Shown piece by piece: positions 32,842 to 41,371 of a stretch of DNA of 51,067 nt. Numbering within the stretch: position 1 is the first letter of the stretch; each line of letters begins with the position of its first letter. The position numbers and the translations under genes are program-made. The notes beneath the pieces are model-generated. The model saw nothing but the letters and a program-made list of their open reading frames with translations, did not search any database and was not told where the DNA came from. Source of the DNA: JACRBK01 sp964427955 (GTDB taxonomy: Bacteria; Chloroflexota; Anaerolineae; Aggregatilineales; Aggregatilineaceae); assembly GCA_964427955.1 (NCBI GenBank), contig CAYRWY010000003.1, positions 1-51,067 of the forward strand, read 5' to 3'.

Positions 32842-32857
32842 TGTGTCATCCTTCACA
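32842..32857 (+). promoter_or_regulatory. CRP-like site upstream of the hydrogenase operon
   Basis: TGTGT-N6-TCACA matches nine of ten positions of the CRP half-sites (TGTGA-N6-TCACA). It is about 145 bases upstream of the first hydrogenase ATG. A Crp/Fnr homologue is encoded at about 43 kb. Confidence 0.4.
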
Positions 32858-33001
32858 TAGAAGTGATTTACGTCATTTCAATCATAGCCAAGCGCCACTG
32901 GGGATTAACGCCTAGACTTGCTACCCTAGTCATGTTTGACTACGTGTGTCCGCCGGTCACACCTTTCCCGGCGACCTGCAATGGAGCCTTAGCGGAGTGC
33001 C

Positions 33002-34069
33002 ATGAGCCTATATATACTGTCTAAGGAGAAGTTGCCAGAGTTTGTCAAGGCCCTGCAAGGGAAGTTTCGAGTGGTTGGCCCGGTGCGCACCGAAACCGGG
33101 TACGAATTTGCAGACATCGTCCAACCGGAACAACTTCAACTTGACTACTCGACAACCATTCTCCCCCCAAAGAAGTACTTCCTACCCCAACGCGAAATCC
33201 TGTTCCAGTTCCATGCGGAAGCCAATGAACAGGGAGCGCGGCACTACGAAGTTCGCCCCGTGTATCAGGATGTTCAGCCCACAGTCATTTTCGGTGTGCA
33301 CACCTGTGATATGAACGGCATCCTGCTCTACGACAAAGTCTTCTCCGAAGGCTTTCGCGATGAGCATTACATGGAACGGCGCGAACAGATCTACATCGTC
33401 GGTGTCGAATGCCTGCACCCCTGCGACGAAGCATCGTTCTGCAAGGACATGGGCACTCTCACTGCCCCGCAGGTCTATGATCTTCACCTGACGGAAATGG
33501 ATGGCCATTACCTGATCGACACCGGCACCGAAAAGGGTGAGCGTCTGCTCCTGGAACACGTCTACGTCCAGATGGCACAGAAGGAAGACATCCAGCGCCT
33601 GGGCCTGGTGCTCTCAGCGAAGTGGCCGCGCTTCCGGATGCGTCTGAAGGTCAGCAAAGACCAGACTCCTTCCCTGCTGACGCTGGGCTACAAAGCCAAA
33701 ATCTGGGAAGAACTGGGCGAACGCTGCCTGGCGTGCGGATCGTGCACCAACGTATGCCCGACCTGCTTCTGCTTTGATGTGCAGGACAATATGGACATCA
33801 CGATGCAGGACGGCGAGCGAGCGCGCGTCTGGGACTCTTGCCAACTGCGCGAGTTCGCACTGGTCGCGGGTGGGCACAACTTCCGGGGCAAAAAGCCAGA
33901 ACGCGTGCGCCATCGCATGATGCGCAAGGGCAAATACATCAAACAGGTGCATGGCTTGTTGGGCTGTACGGGATGCGGGCGCTGTGAGCGGGCTTGCCTG
34001 GTCAATATCACAGTTCCCGGGACCTTCAACAGCTTACACGACGAAATGCAACTGGAATCGGGCATCTAA
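33002..34069 (+). CDS. hydB: [NiFe] hydrogenase (group 3b-like) beta subunit, 4Fe-4S protein
   Basis: A 355-residue electron-transfer subunit of a cytosolic heterotetrameric hydrogenase. The N-terminal two thirds match the sulfhydrogenase beta subunit (HTCDMNGILLYDKVF, GVECLHPCDEASFC). Two [4Fe-4S] motifs lie near the C-terminus: CLACGSCTNVCPTCFCF and CTGCGRCERACLVNI. First gene of the beta-gamma-delta-alpha operon seen in group 3b enzymes of Pyrococcus and many bacteria. The gene name follows the Pyrococcus scheme. Gamma starts 15 bases later. No strong ribosome-binding site other than GCGGAGTGCC is visible. Confidence 0.92.
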   Translation: MSLYILSKEKLPEFVKALQGKFRVVGPVRTETGYEFADIVQPEQLQLDYSTTILPPKKYFLPQREILFQFHAEANEQGARHYEVRPVYQDVQPTVIFGVHTCDMNGILLYDKVFSEGFRDEHYMERREQIYIVGVECLHPCDEASFCKDMGTLTAPQVYDLHLTEMDGHYLIDTGTEKGERLLLEHVYVQMAQKEDIQRLGLVLSAKWPRFRMRLKVSKDQTPSLLTLGYKAKIWEELGERCLACGSCTNVCPTCFCFDVQDNMDITMQDGERARVWDSCQLREFALVAGGHNFRGKKPERVRHRMMRKGKYIKQVHGLLGCTGCGRCERACLVNITVPGTFNSLHDEMQLESGI

Positions 34070-34084
34070 AAGGGAGAGCGACCG

Positions 34085-34966
34085 ATGTACGCTACACCCA
34101 TTGTTAATCATAAAACTACCACTACCCCACAGGCCTATGACGGGCATACCTCGATCTTTCTGCCCGCGATAGCCACCATTGTAGATATCAAACCTGAAAC
34201 CAAGCTCGAAAAGATTTTTACGGTGCGTCTCCCCAACGGCCAGAATCTCGGTCAGGTTCCCGGCCAGTTCGTGATGGTCTCCATGCCTGGCATCGGTGAA
34301 GTACCGATCAGTATCATGTCCTCCCCCAGCCGCACCGCCGACACGTTCAGACTCTGCATCCGCAATGCAGGCGACGTCACCAGCATCATTCACACCCTGA
34401 AGGTGGGCGACGAGTTCGGCATTCGCGGCCCGTTTGGGCGCGGCTTCCCGTGGGAGACCTTCGTCGGCAAGGATCTGCTGATCGCCCCCGGTGGCTTGGG
34501 CCTCGCGCCCGCGCGCTCGCTCATCGACCAAATCATCGACAATCGCGCGAGCTTCGGACGGCTGATCATCCTGTATGGCGCGCGCAACCCGTCGGAACTG
34601 CTGTTCCGCGATGTGCTGGCCGAATGGGAAAAAGACAAGGACATCGAACTGCTGGTTACGGTGGATCGCCCCGACGAGAACTGGCAAGGCCACGTGGGCG
34701 TCATCACCACCCTTTTCGAGCAGGTCCAGATCAACCCCTTCAAGACGGTCGCGGTCACGATCGGGCCGCCCATCATGTACCGCTTCGTGACGATGGAATT
34801 GTTGGGCAAGGGTCTGAATCCTGAGCAGATCTGGATGAGCTTCGAACGCCGGATGAAATGCGGCGTCGGTAAATGCGGCCACTGCCAGGTCAACCACCGC
34901 TATACCTGCCAGGACGGTCCATCGTGGACATATGCCGAAGCACTGGCTTTTGAGGAGGCGCTCTAA
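34085..34966 (+). CDS. hydG: [NiFe] hydrogenase gamma subunit, FAD/NAD(P)-binding
   Basis: A 293-residue ferredoxin-NADP-reductase-like protein. FAD-binding barrel (VPGQFVMVSMPGIGEVPISI), pyridine-nucleotide domain (LIAPGGLGLAPARSLI, LIILYGARNP), and a C-terminal [2Fe-2S] motif CGVGKCGHCQVN...TCQDGP, as in DHODH electron-transfer subunits. It is the NAD(P)H site of the complex. An AGGGAGAG precedes the ATG by 8 bases. Its TAA overlaps the small-subunit ATG (TAATG). Confidence 0.93.
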   Translation: MYATPIVNHKTTTTPQAYDGHTSIFLPAIATIVDIKPETKLEKIFTVRLPNGQNLGQVPGQFVMVSMPGIGEVPISIMSSPSRTADTFRLCIRNAGDVTSIIHTLKVGDEFGIRGPFGRGFPWETFVGKDLLIAPGGLGLAPARSLIDQIIDNRASFGRLIILYGARNPSELLFRDVLAEWEKDKDIELLVTVDRPDENWQGHVGVITTLFEQVQINPFKTVAVTIGPPIMYRFVTMELLGKGLNPEQIWMSFERRMKCGVGKCGHCQVNHRYTCQDGPSWTYAEALAFEEAL

Positions 34967-35796
34967 TGCCTGCCAAACCCAAAATCGCCTTCTTTGATTT
35001 CACGAGCTGCGAAGGCTGCCAGCTCACTATCGTAGACCTGCTGCAAACGCACCTGGGGCTGCTCGACCTCGTCGAGATCGTGCAGTTCCGTGAAGCGATG
35101 AGCGAGCGTTATGAAGACTACGCCATTGCCTTCATCGAAGGGTCGTGCACGCGGGCCAGCGACGAAGAGCGGCTGAAAAAGATCCGCGCGCAGGCCAAGA
35201 TGGTCGTGGCGCTGGGAGCGTGCGCCCATCTCGGCGGCGTGAATGCCTTGAAGAACCGCTGGGCCCTGGACAACGTCCAGACCTACGTCTACGGCCAGCA
35301 CGGGAAAGCCGCGTACGAAAGCTACCCGGCGCGGCCCCTGTCGGCGGTCATCCAGGTCGATGCCGCCATCCCGGGCTGCCCCATCGACCGGCACGAATTT
35401 CTGCACGTCGTGCAGCAGGTGCTCCAGGGCCGCAAGCCCAAGCTGCCGGATTACCCGCTGTGCGTGGAATGCAAGCTGTCCGAAAACGCGTGCCTGAACA
35501 AGCTCGGCAAAGCCTGCCTGGGCCCCATCACCCGCGCCGGGTGCAACGCGATCTGTACGAGCTACGGCGACGGCTGTGAAGGCTGCCGGGGCTGGGCACC
35601 CGAAGCGAATTTCGCCGCGATGCGCGAAGTGCTGCGGATGAACGGCCTGACCGAGTACGAGATCGACATGCGGTTCAGCATGTTCAATCACTACCAGTTG
35701 CAGGAGATGGGCGACAACGCCCCGGTGAAGACTCCGCTCTCCGCGCAGGACATTCCCCTCCCGACCTCTACCTTTGCAGCGCCGCAGGAGGATTGA
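34966..35796 (+). CDS. hydD: [NiFe] hydrogenase delta (small) subunit
   Basis: A 276-residue small subunit. The proximal [4Fe-4S] ligands appear as SCEGCQ, GSCTRA, GACAHLGG and GCPI; a Cys-rich distal region follows (CVECKLSENACL, CLGPITRAGCNAIC, GDGCEGCRG), which holds the remaining clusters. No Tat signal, so the enzyme is cytosolic. It passes electrons from the [NiFe] site to beta and gamma. The start is fixed by the TAATG overlap with gamma. Confidence 0.93.
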   Translation: MPAKPKIAFFDFTSCEGCQLTIVDLLQTHLGLLDLVEIVQFREAMSERYEDYAIAFIEGSCTRASDEERLKKIRAQAKMVVALGACAHLGGVNALKNRWALDNVQTYVYGQHGKAAYESYPARPLSAVIQVDAAIPGCPIDRHEFLHVVQQVLQGRKPKLPDYPLCVECKLSENACLNKLGKACLGPITRAGCNAICTSYGDGCEGCRGWAPEANFAAMREVLRMNGLTEYEIDMRFSMFNHYQLQEMGDNAPVKTPLSAQDIPLPTSTFAAPQED

Positions 35797-35798
35797 CG

Positions 35799-37100
35799 AT
35801 GACTGAAAACATCAAAGTCAACGTCCACCATATCACCCGTGTCGAAGGGCACGGCAACATCGTCGTAGACGTGCGCAACGGCACGCTCGAACAGTGTGAC
35901 CTGCAAATCGTCGAGACGCCGCGCTTCTTCGAAGCGATGCTGCGCGGGCGTCCCTACTCGCAGGCGTCCCACATCACCAGCCGCATCTGCGGGATCTGCG
36001 CTATCGGCCACGCGACCGCCAGCCTGCGCGCGACGGAAACCGCGTTGCAGGTCAAGCTCAGCGAACAGACCGTGCTGCTGCGCAAACTGGCCTTTCACGG
36101 CGAGATGCTCGACAGCCACATCCTCCACACCTACATGTTGATCGCGCCCGACTTCTTGAACGTCGGCAGCGTGATCCCGCTGGCGTCCAGCCACCCCGAA
36201 GTGGTCAAGCGGGCGCTGCGCATGAAGAAGTTCTCCGGAGACCTGTGCCAGGCGATTGTGGGACGCCACACGCACCCCATCGCCATGACGGTCGGCGGTT
36301 TCACGCACTATCCCAAGGTCCAGGAACTAGTCGCGCTGCGGGAGCGGGCCGAAGCCCTGCTCGCGGATGTGGATGCGACGGTCGAATTGTTCGGCACCTT
36401 GCCCTGGCCCACCTTCGAGCGCGAAACCGAATACGTGGCGCTGGTCCAGCCCGACGAATACGGCTTCATCGACGGCGAGATCGCCAGCACGGATGGCTAC
36501 AAGCTCCCGATCAGCGAGTATCGCAAGGTTACCAACGAGCGGCTGAATCCGCATTCGACGGCCAAACACGCGGCCTACAACCGCGAGAGCTACATGGTTG
36601 GGGCGTTGGCGCGCTTCAACCTCAAGCACGGCCAACTGCACCCGCGCGCCAAAGCGGCGGCGGAACACCTCGGCCTGAAGGCAGTCTGCTACCGGCCTTA
36701 CATGAACAGCGCCGCCCAGGTGGTCGAAATCGTGCACTGCGTGGACGACGTGATCCGGCTGCTCGATCTGCTGATCGAGCGCGGTGTCGCCTGGGAACAA
36801 CCGGCGGCGGTCACGATCCGGCCTGGCGCGCGCGGCGCCGGCGGCTGCGATGTGCCGCGAGGAACGCTGTTCCACGAGTACCAGGTCAACGAAGAAGGCT
36901 TGATCCAGGAAGCCAACTGCATCATCCCGACCGGGCAAAACCTGGGCAATATCGAACGGGATATGCGGGCGATGGTGCCCACCCTGTTGACCGAAACGGA
37001 AGATTTCATCCGGCTCAGGATGGAGATGCTGGTGCGGGCGTACGATCCCTGCATCTCCTGCTCGACGCACTTCCTGAACGTGTCGTTTGTGGGGAAGTAG
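35799..37100 (+). CDS. hydA: [NiFe] hydrogenase alpha (large, catalytic) subunit
   Basis: A 433-residue catalytic subunit. N-terminal HITRVEGHG; L1 motif RICGICAIGH; L2 motif DPCISCSTH near the end; the four Cys of the [NiFe] centre are all present and none is encoded by UGA. Nine residues follow the conserved His (FLNVSFVGK), the expected propeptide removed by the maturation protease next door. ATG 35799 is preferred to TTG 35793 because AGGAGGA then has proper spacing. Group 3b assignment rests on the four-gene layout; reversible H2/NAD(P)H cycling is the family role, and sulfur reduction is sometimes reported. Confidence 0.95.
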   Translation: MTENIKVNVHHITRVEGHGNIVVDVRNGTLEQCDLQIVETPRFFEAMLRGRPYSQASHITSRICGICAIGHATASLRATETALQVKLSEQTVLLRKLAFHGEMLDSHILHTYMLIAPDFLNVGSVIPLASSHPEVVKRALRMKKFSGDLCQAIVGRHTHPIAMTVGGFTHYPKVQELVALRERAEALLADVDATVELFGTLPWPTFERETEYVALVQPDEYGFIDGEIASTDGYKLPISEYRKVTNERLNPHSTAKHAAYNRESYMVGALARFNLKHGQLHPRAKAAAEHLGLKAVCYRPYMNSAAQVVEIVHCVDDVIRLLDLLIERGVAWEQPAAVTIRPGARGAGGCDVPRGTLFHEYQVNEEGLIQEANCIIPTGQNLGNIERDMRAMVPTLLTETEDFIRLRMEMLVRAYDPCISCSTHFLNVSFVGK

Positions 37101-37113
37101 ACTGGGAGTCCAC

Positions 37114-37141
37114 GAGAGACGCTCCGAACGGGGCGTCTCTC
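37114..37141 (+). other. Intercistronic hairpin between hydrogenase large subunit and protease genes
   Basis: GAGAGACGC and GCGTCTCTC form a 9-bp stem around a 10-base loop that can extend by CC/GG. The tail is TTC then C-rich, so it is a weak terminator; it may attenuate expression of the protease and the two-component genes or stabilise the upstream mRNA. Confidence 0.55.
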
Positions 37142-37165
37142 TTCACCCCCTGGAGAGGATGCGAG

Positions 37166-37672
37166 ATGGTGGGCGAGACTCCTGAGCGCGACACGCTGAT
37201 CCTGGGCGTGGGAAACCCGCTGAGGGGTGACGATGCGCTGGGAGTGCTGGTCGTCCAACAGCTTCAGGCCAGAACCGATCTGCCGCCCCACGTGACGGTG
37301 ATCGATGGCGGCACGGAGGGAATCGGGCTGATCCCGGTGATGGAAACTTATCGCCGGGTGATCGTGGTCGATGCGGTGATGATGGATCTGCCCGCCGGGT
37401 CCATCCGGCGTTTCACCTGGAACGACGTCCAACTGAGCAGTGTCGGCCAACCGCTCTCGCTTCACCAATCCGACCTCACGGCGACGCTGCTGCTGGCCGA
37501 GGCCCTGGACAGCCTCCCACCTGAGCTTGTCATTTATGGCGTTCAGCCGCACAATACAGAGTGGGACCATCCCCTGAGTCAGGCGGTAGAACGCGCCTTA
37601 CCCATTTTAGTAGAGGCCCTGATCCACGAAGTCAGGAGTGATGCTTATGGCCAAGAAAGTTCTGATCATTGA
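37166..37672 (+). CDS. Hydrogenase maturation protease (HyaD/HycI family)
   Basis: A 168-residue protease. It begins TLILGVGNPLRGDDALGV, the nickel-sensing Asp/GNP signature of the family; the second Asp (VIDGGTEG) and a third ligand region (LSLHQSDL, with His) follow. It clips the C-terminal peptide of the large subunit after nickel insertion. ATG 37166 has GGAGAGGA about 6 bases upstream. The long open frame upstream of this start is an antiparallel-frame artefact of the large-subunit gene. Its 3' end overlaps the next gene by 26 bases. Confidence 0.9.
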   Translation: MVGETPERDTLILGVGNPLRGDDALGVLVVQQLQARTDLPPHVTVIDGGTEGIGLIPVMETYRRVIVVDAVMMDLPAGSIRRFTWNDVQLSSVGQPLSLHQSDLTATLLLAEALDSLPPELVIYGVQPHNTEWDHPLSQAVERALPILVEALIHEVRSDAYGQESSDH

Positions 37673-38036
37673 TGACGATCCGGATGTCGTGCTGGCGCTG
37701 CGGATGCCGCTGGAAAGCAGTGGATACCAGGTTCAGGATGCTCATTCCCAGGAAACCGGTCTGGCGGCAGTGGACAGCTTCAAGCCGGACGTCATTATTC
37801 TGGACGTGATGATGGAAACGCATACGGCAGGCTTCCAACTGGCCCAGAAACTGCACGGACCATCAGCCGCAGAGGACCACCGCCGCATCCCGATCCTGAT
37901 GCTGACTGCCGTACACCAGACCACGCCGCTGCGCTTCGGGCCGGATGAAGACTATCTCCCCGTCGATGATTTCATCGAAAAACCCGTGGACCCCAAAGTG
38001 CTGATGGCGAAGATCGAGAAGGTCCTAAAAAAGTAG
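37647..38036 (+). CDS. Single-domain response regulator (receiver only)
   Basis: A 129-residue CheY-like protein. Acidic pocket LIIDDDPDVV, phospho-acceptor Asp in VIILDVMMET, Thr/Ala switch MLTAVHQ, Lys in FIEKPVDP. No output domain. ATG 37647 is chosen with CAGGAG 8 bases upstream over GTG 37638. It overlaps the maturation protease and is followed after 23 bases by a histidine kinase, its probable partner. Confidence 0.9.
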   Translation: MAKKVLIIDDDPDVVLALRMPLESSGYQVQDAHSQETGLAAVDSFKPDVIILDVMMETHTAGFQLAQKLHGPSAAEDHRRIPILMLTAVHQTTPLRFGPDEDYLPVDDFIEKPVDPKVLMAKIEKVLKK

Positions 38037-38059
38037 GCTGATTTTTCGCGAGGCATCGT

Positions 38060-39445
38060 ATGAATAATCTTCTGGCCCTTGCCCAACCGGCAAAACGACA
38101 TGCCTTGCAGCCCAGTTTAGAAGAGTTGAGCCAGAATTCCCGGCTGCTCATCCGACTGCGATGGGTAGCCGGGTTTAGTATTTTGATCGGGACGCTCTCT
38201 TCGGAGTACGTGCTCGCCATCGATCTCAAAGCCCCGCCCTTATTGCTCATCGGGCTGCTCGTCCTGGGCTACAACGTCTGGCTCTCCCTGGCGATGCGCG
38301 GAGAGGACGAGACGCTTGGCCGTGCCCAGCGGATTGCGTGGGGCCAGATCATTCTGGACTGGTTGGCCATGACCGCGCTGGTCCACTTCACCGGAGGGAT
38401 CACCAGCCCGGCGTTGATCTATTTCGTCATTCACGCCGCCCTGTCGGGCACGATCCTGCTGCCCTGGCAGACGCGCAGCCTGACCCTGCTGGCGATTGTG
38501 ATCGTCGGTGGGCTGGGCTGGCTGGAGCGAAGCGGCACTCTTCCTCACGTGGAGATCGGCGAGTTGGGCGTGAACAACGATCTCTACCGAAACACGACCT
38601 ACCTCGCCGCCATCACGTTCTTTTTCGGGACGACGGTGCTGGCGCTGTCCGAACTGGTGACCCACATCGTCCAACGGCTGCGCCAACGCGAAGAACGCAT
38701 CCGCGAATTGTCCGAGGCACGCGCCACCTTCGTCCGCGTCGCCACACACGAGTTGCGCGCTCCGCTGGCCGCCGGACTCTCGCTCATGAAGAACATCGAA
38801 CAGGGTTACGCCGGGGAATTGACCGAACAACAGGCCGCGCTGATCCGGCGTGTCACCCTGCGCCTGGAAGGACTGCGCACCCTGATCGACGATCTGCTCA
38901 CCCTGGCGGTCAGCCGCGAAGCCAGCGCCGCCCAGGCCCCGCTCACGCCCGAAAGCGTGCGCGCGACACTGGATCGCATGATCGAGCGCGAAAAGCCCCA
39001 GATCGACATGAAAAAGATCACGCTGAACTGCCATCTGTCTGACGAGCCGGGCATTGTCATGGCGGGCGACGTGGGGTTGCAGATCATCCTGGGGAATCTG
39101 CTGAACAATGCCGTGAAATACACTCCGGATGGCGGGCAGATCAGGGTAGACTACGCGGTGCAGCGATCCAACGTGGAGATCACGATCCAGGACACCGGGA
39201 TTGGCATCCCTGCCGAGGATCTGCCGCACATCTTCAATGAGTTTTTCCGCGCTCAGAATGCGAAGAAAACGCAGGTAATCGGGACCGGCATCGGGCTGTC
39301 CACCGTCCACACGCTGGTCGAACAGTACAAAGGCGCCATCAATCTACAAAGCGAAGAGGGCAAGGGAACGACCGTTACCGTATCGCTGCCGCTTGCCCCC
39401 CGACAATCGCTGGATGACCCGGTGCCTAATTCGCTGGGTCGTTGA
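38060..39445 (+). CDS. Membrane sensor histidine kinase
   Basis: A 461-residue kinase. About six membrane helices in residues 28-205 form an integral sensor without a large periplasmic domain. HisKA follows with the His in VRVATHELRAPLAAG, then HATPase_c with NLLNNAVKYTPDGG, DTGIGIP and GTGIGLSTV. The linker RLRQREERIRELSEAR is a coiled coil. It lies behind the hydrogenase genes and a receiver protein, so it may respond to redox or hydrogen status (inference). It overlaps the end of the convergent DUF192 gene by 20 bases. Confidence 0.92.
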   Translation: MNNLLALAQPAKRHALQPSLEELSQNSRLLIRLRWVAGFSILIGTLSSEYVLAIDLKAPPLLLIGLLVLGYNVWLSLAMRGEDETLGRAQRIAWGQIILDWLAMTALVHFTGGITSPALIYFVIHAALSGTILLPWQTRSLTLLAIVIVGGLGWLERSGTLPHVEIGELGVNNDLYRNTTYLAAITFFFGTTVLALSELVTHIVQRLRQREERIRELSEARATFVRVATHELRAPLAAGLSLMKNIEQGYAGELTEQQAALIRRVTLRLEGLRTLIDDLLTLAVSREASAAQAPLTPESVRATLDRMIEREKPQIDMKKITLNCHLSDEPGIVMAGDVGLQIILGNLLNNAVKYTPDGGQIRVDYAVQRSNVEITIQDTGIGIPAEDLPHIFNEFFRAQNAKKTQVIGTGIGLSTVHTLVEQYKGAINLQSEEGKGTTVTVSLPLAPRQSLDDPVPNSLGR

Positions 39446-39803
39446 AGTTCAACCGGTCGCCCACCTTCACCCGTTCCAGCAGCGAAGGCCGCGCCTCGAT
39501 CAGATAGCGCGCCGGTTTCGCGGGAAAATAGGCCGGACGCCAGGGCTTCGCGAGCTTGGCATCTACCACACATCCCTGGTTATCCATCCATACCGCCGCA
39601 ATCGAAAAGAACATGAAGAACATGTGGATGCTGGACTGCGAGGTGTTCTCACGCCGGAACACGAACAGCAGCGCCTCATCGTCCGGCAGATTCCGCCGCA
39701 GCATCAGTCCCCAAAAGTGGCACCAGAAACTCCGGCACCACTTCGCACGGGCCAGCACCACCGACCCGGTGCTGGCATTGCGCACCACTCGCCAGTTAGC
39801 CAT
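39426..39803 (-). CDS. DUF192 family protein
   Basis: A 125-residue protein with the DUF192 pattern: A-W-...FWGLMLRRNLPDDEALLFVF, SSIHMFFMFFSIAAVWMDNQGCVVD, then PAKPARYLIEA and VKVGDRLNF. The usual core motif is R-L-M-x-R near the start and HTxFM (here IHMFFM). Function is unknown, although some members are periplasmic; here there is no signal peptide. ATG 39803 overlaps the TAA of the LysM gene (TAATG), so it is translated with that gene. Confidence 0.8.
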   Translation of the reverse strand: MANWRVVRNASTGSVVLARAKWCRSFWCHFWGLMLRRNLPDDEALLFVFRRENTSQSSIHMFFMFFSIAAVWMDNQGCVVDAKLAKPWRPAYFPAKPARYLIEARPSLLERVKVGDRLNFNDPAN

Positions 39804-41218
39804 TAGGGTATGATCAACACCTGTCCAGGGAAAATGAAATTCGGGTTGAAAAGACCGTTCGCGCGGGCCAGCACATCCCACGTCAGGTTGTACATCAGGC
39901 TGATGCGGAACAAATTCTCACCCGACTGCACCACGTGGGTACCGGGCCGCTGGACGACGGGCACCGTCGTCGGGGCTACCGGCGTCGCCGCGGGGACCGG
40001 GGTCGGCGTTGCCGCCGTGGGCTGTCCTGCTCCAGGCACCCGCAGCGTCTCGCCGGGGTAGATCAGGTTCGGGTTGACGATGTTGTTCAACTGCGCCAGC
40101 GTGGCGACCGTCGTGTTGAAGCGCCGCGCCAGGGCATACATGGTATCGCCGGACTGCACGGTATACGATCCCAGTCCCGATCCGCTGCTTCCCCCGGTGG
40201 TGGTACTCGTCGGCTGCGGGATGGGCGTGAAGGTGGGCGGCGTGGTCGCATCACCCTTCACCGGGATCACCAGGGTCTGGCCAATGCTGAGGTACCCGGC
40301 ATCAGACAACCCGTTGACTTTGGTGATAGCCGCCACCGTGCTCTTGAAACGCTGGGCGATGCCCCAAACCGTATCGCCGGAGACGACGGTATAGACAAAG
40401 GAACTCGTGAAATCGTCCGGGAGCACAGGCGTGGCGGTCGGCACCGGCGTCTTGGTCACATTGGAGGTCGGCACGGGCGTTATGGTGCCTTCCTGGGTGG
40501 GCGGGATGAAATCGGTGGTCGGGGTCGGCTGGGGGGTCGTCGTGGCGACCGGTCCCGTTCCCAATACTACCAGCGCGGCATCGTCCAGATAGATATTGCT
40601 GGTTCCGACGAAGCCCTGCGGCGCGGAACGCACGAACACCGTAACTGCCGTGCCTTGTGAGCGGGCCGTGACCGACAGCTCGCGATATTGATCGTAGAAC
40701 TCCGAGGCCGTCGACCAGACGATATTCGCGCTCGTCCCATCCGTCCCCCCGGTGGGATCGATCCCCACGCTCACGCTCACGTCGTTGGGATCGTCGCTCA
40801 CGTCCGGGTTGGCGAAAGTCGCCGAGGACCAGACATATGCATAGATACTGAATTGCAGGTCCGTATTCGGCGTAACCGGCACCCGCTGGTAGACCCCGCC
40901 GGTATGTGTCGCGAAGAAGGTGTTGTACTCCTGGGCCGCCGCTCCCGAATGGATGCGATTGGCCGGAGCCGGTTTGTATTCGGGACGCGCATTGATGGAC
41001 GACGACGACCCTTGTGGCAGACTCCAGGGCTGCCAGTTGCTCGCCACCCGCAGCGAAAGATCGCTGTTGATCGTCACATATGGCTCCTCAAAACCGGGGT
41101 TTTGCAGGAGGTTCGTGCCCTGGGCCTGGACCGCGACGTGTGGAACGAGGAAGCTCAACACGACCAGCACACTGACCAGGATAAGTCTGATAGCATAATA
41201 ACAAGAAAGTCGCCGCAT
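39803..41218 (-). CDS. Secreted protein with three LysM domains and an N-terminal beta-sandwich domain
   Basis: A 471-residue exported protein. Signal peptide (LILVSVLVVLSFLVPHVAVQA) then a carbohydrate-binding-like beta-sandwich (NLLQNPGFEEPYV to IYLDDAALVVLG), a Thr/Pro-rich linker, and three LysM domains (YTVVSGDTVWGIAQRF; YTVQSGDTMYALARRF; HVVQSGENLFRISLMY) joined by Thr/Pro linkers. LysM domains bind GlcNAc-containing glycans such as peptidoglycan. ATG 41218 is preferred to 41233 because AGGGGG precedes it. A terminator separates it from the response regulator upstream. Confidence 0.88.
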   Translation of the reverse strand: MRRLSCYYAIRLILVSVLVVLSFLVPHVAVQAQGTNLLQNPGFEEPYVTINSDLSLRVASNWQPWSLPQGSSSSINARPEYKPAPANRIHSGAAAQEYNTFFATHTGGVYQRVPVTPNTDLQFSIYAYVWSSATFANPDVSDDPNDVSVSVGIDPTGGTDGTSANIVWSTASEFYDQYRELSVTARSQGTAVTVFVRSAPQGFVGTSNIYLDDAALVVLGTGPVATTTPQPTPTTDFIPPTQEGTITPVPTSNVTKTPVPTATPVLPDDFTSSFVYTVVSGDTVWGIAQRFKSTVAAITKVNGLSDAGYLSIGQTLVIPVKGDATTPPTFTPIPQPTSTTTGGSSGSGLGSYTVQSGDTMYALARRFNTTVATLAQLNNIVNPNLIYPGETLRVPGAGQPTAATPTPVPAATPVAPTTVPVVQRPGTHVVQSGENLFRISLMYNLTWDVLARANGLFNPNFIFPGQVLIIP

Positions 41219-41317
41219 AAGGCCCCCTAACATGAATATTCAGCCATCTGCCCAACGTTCCCTAGTGTAGCACGATTTTTTCTGTGCGACAGTAGGACCA
41301 AAGAACATCCGCGAAAT

Positions 41318-41340
41318 AAAAAAAGGTGCTCAACGCACCT
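41318..41340 (-). terminator. Intrinsic terminator after the response regulator gene
   Basis: On the minus strand AGGTGC-GTTGA-GCACCT is followed by seven T. Confidence 0.88.
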
Positions 41341-41371
41341 GGATTGCTCTCGTGCACGGTCCGGCGAGCGG

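Noticed and set aside
35799..37100. Selenocysteine in the hydrogenase large subunit
   Set aside because: Despite the nearby sel locus, the L2 motif DPCISCSTH and L1 motif RICGIC are all Cys-coded; there is no in-frame UGA.
36245..37165. Long upstream extension of the hydrogenase protease frame
   Set aside because: It overlaps the large-subunit gene in another frame and is Arg/Gly-rich; the protease begins at ATG 37166 with a ribosome-binding site.
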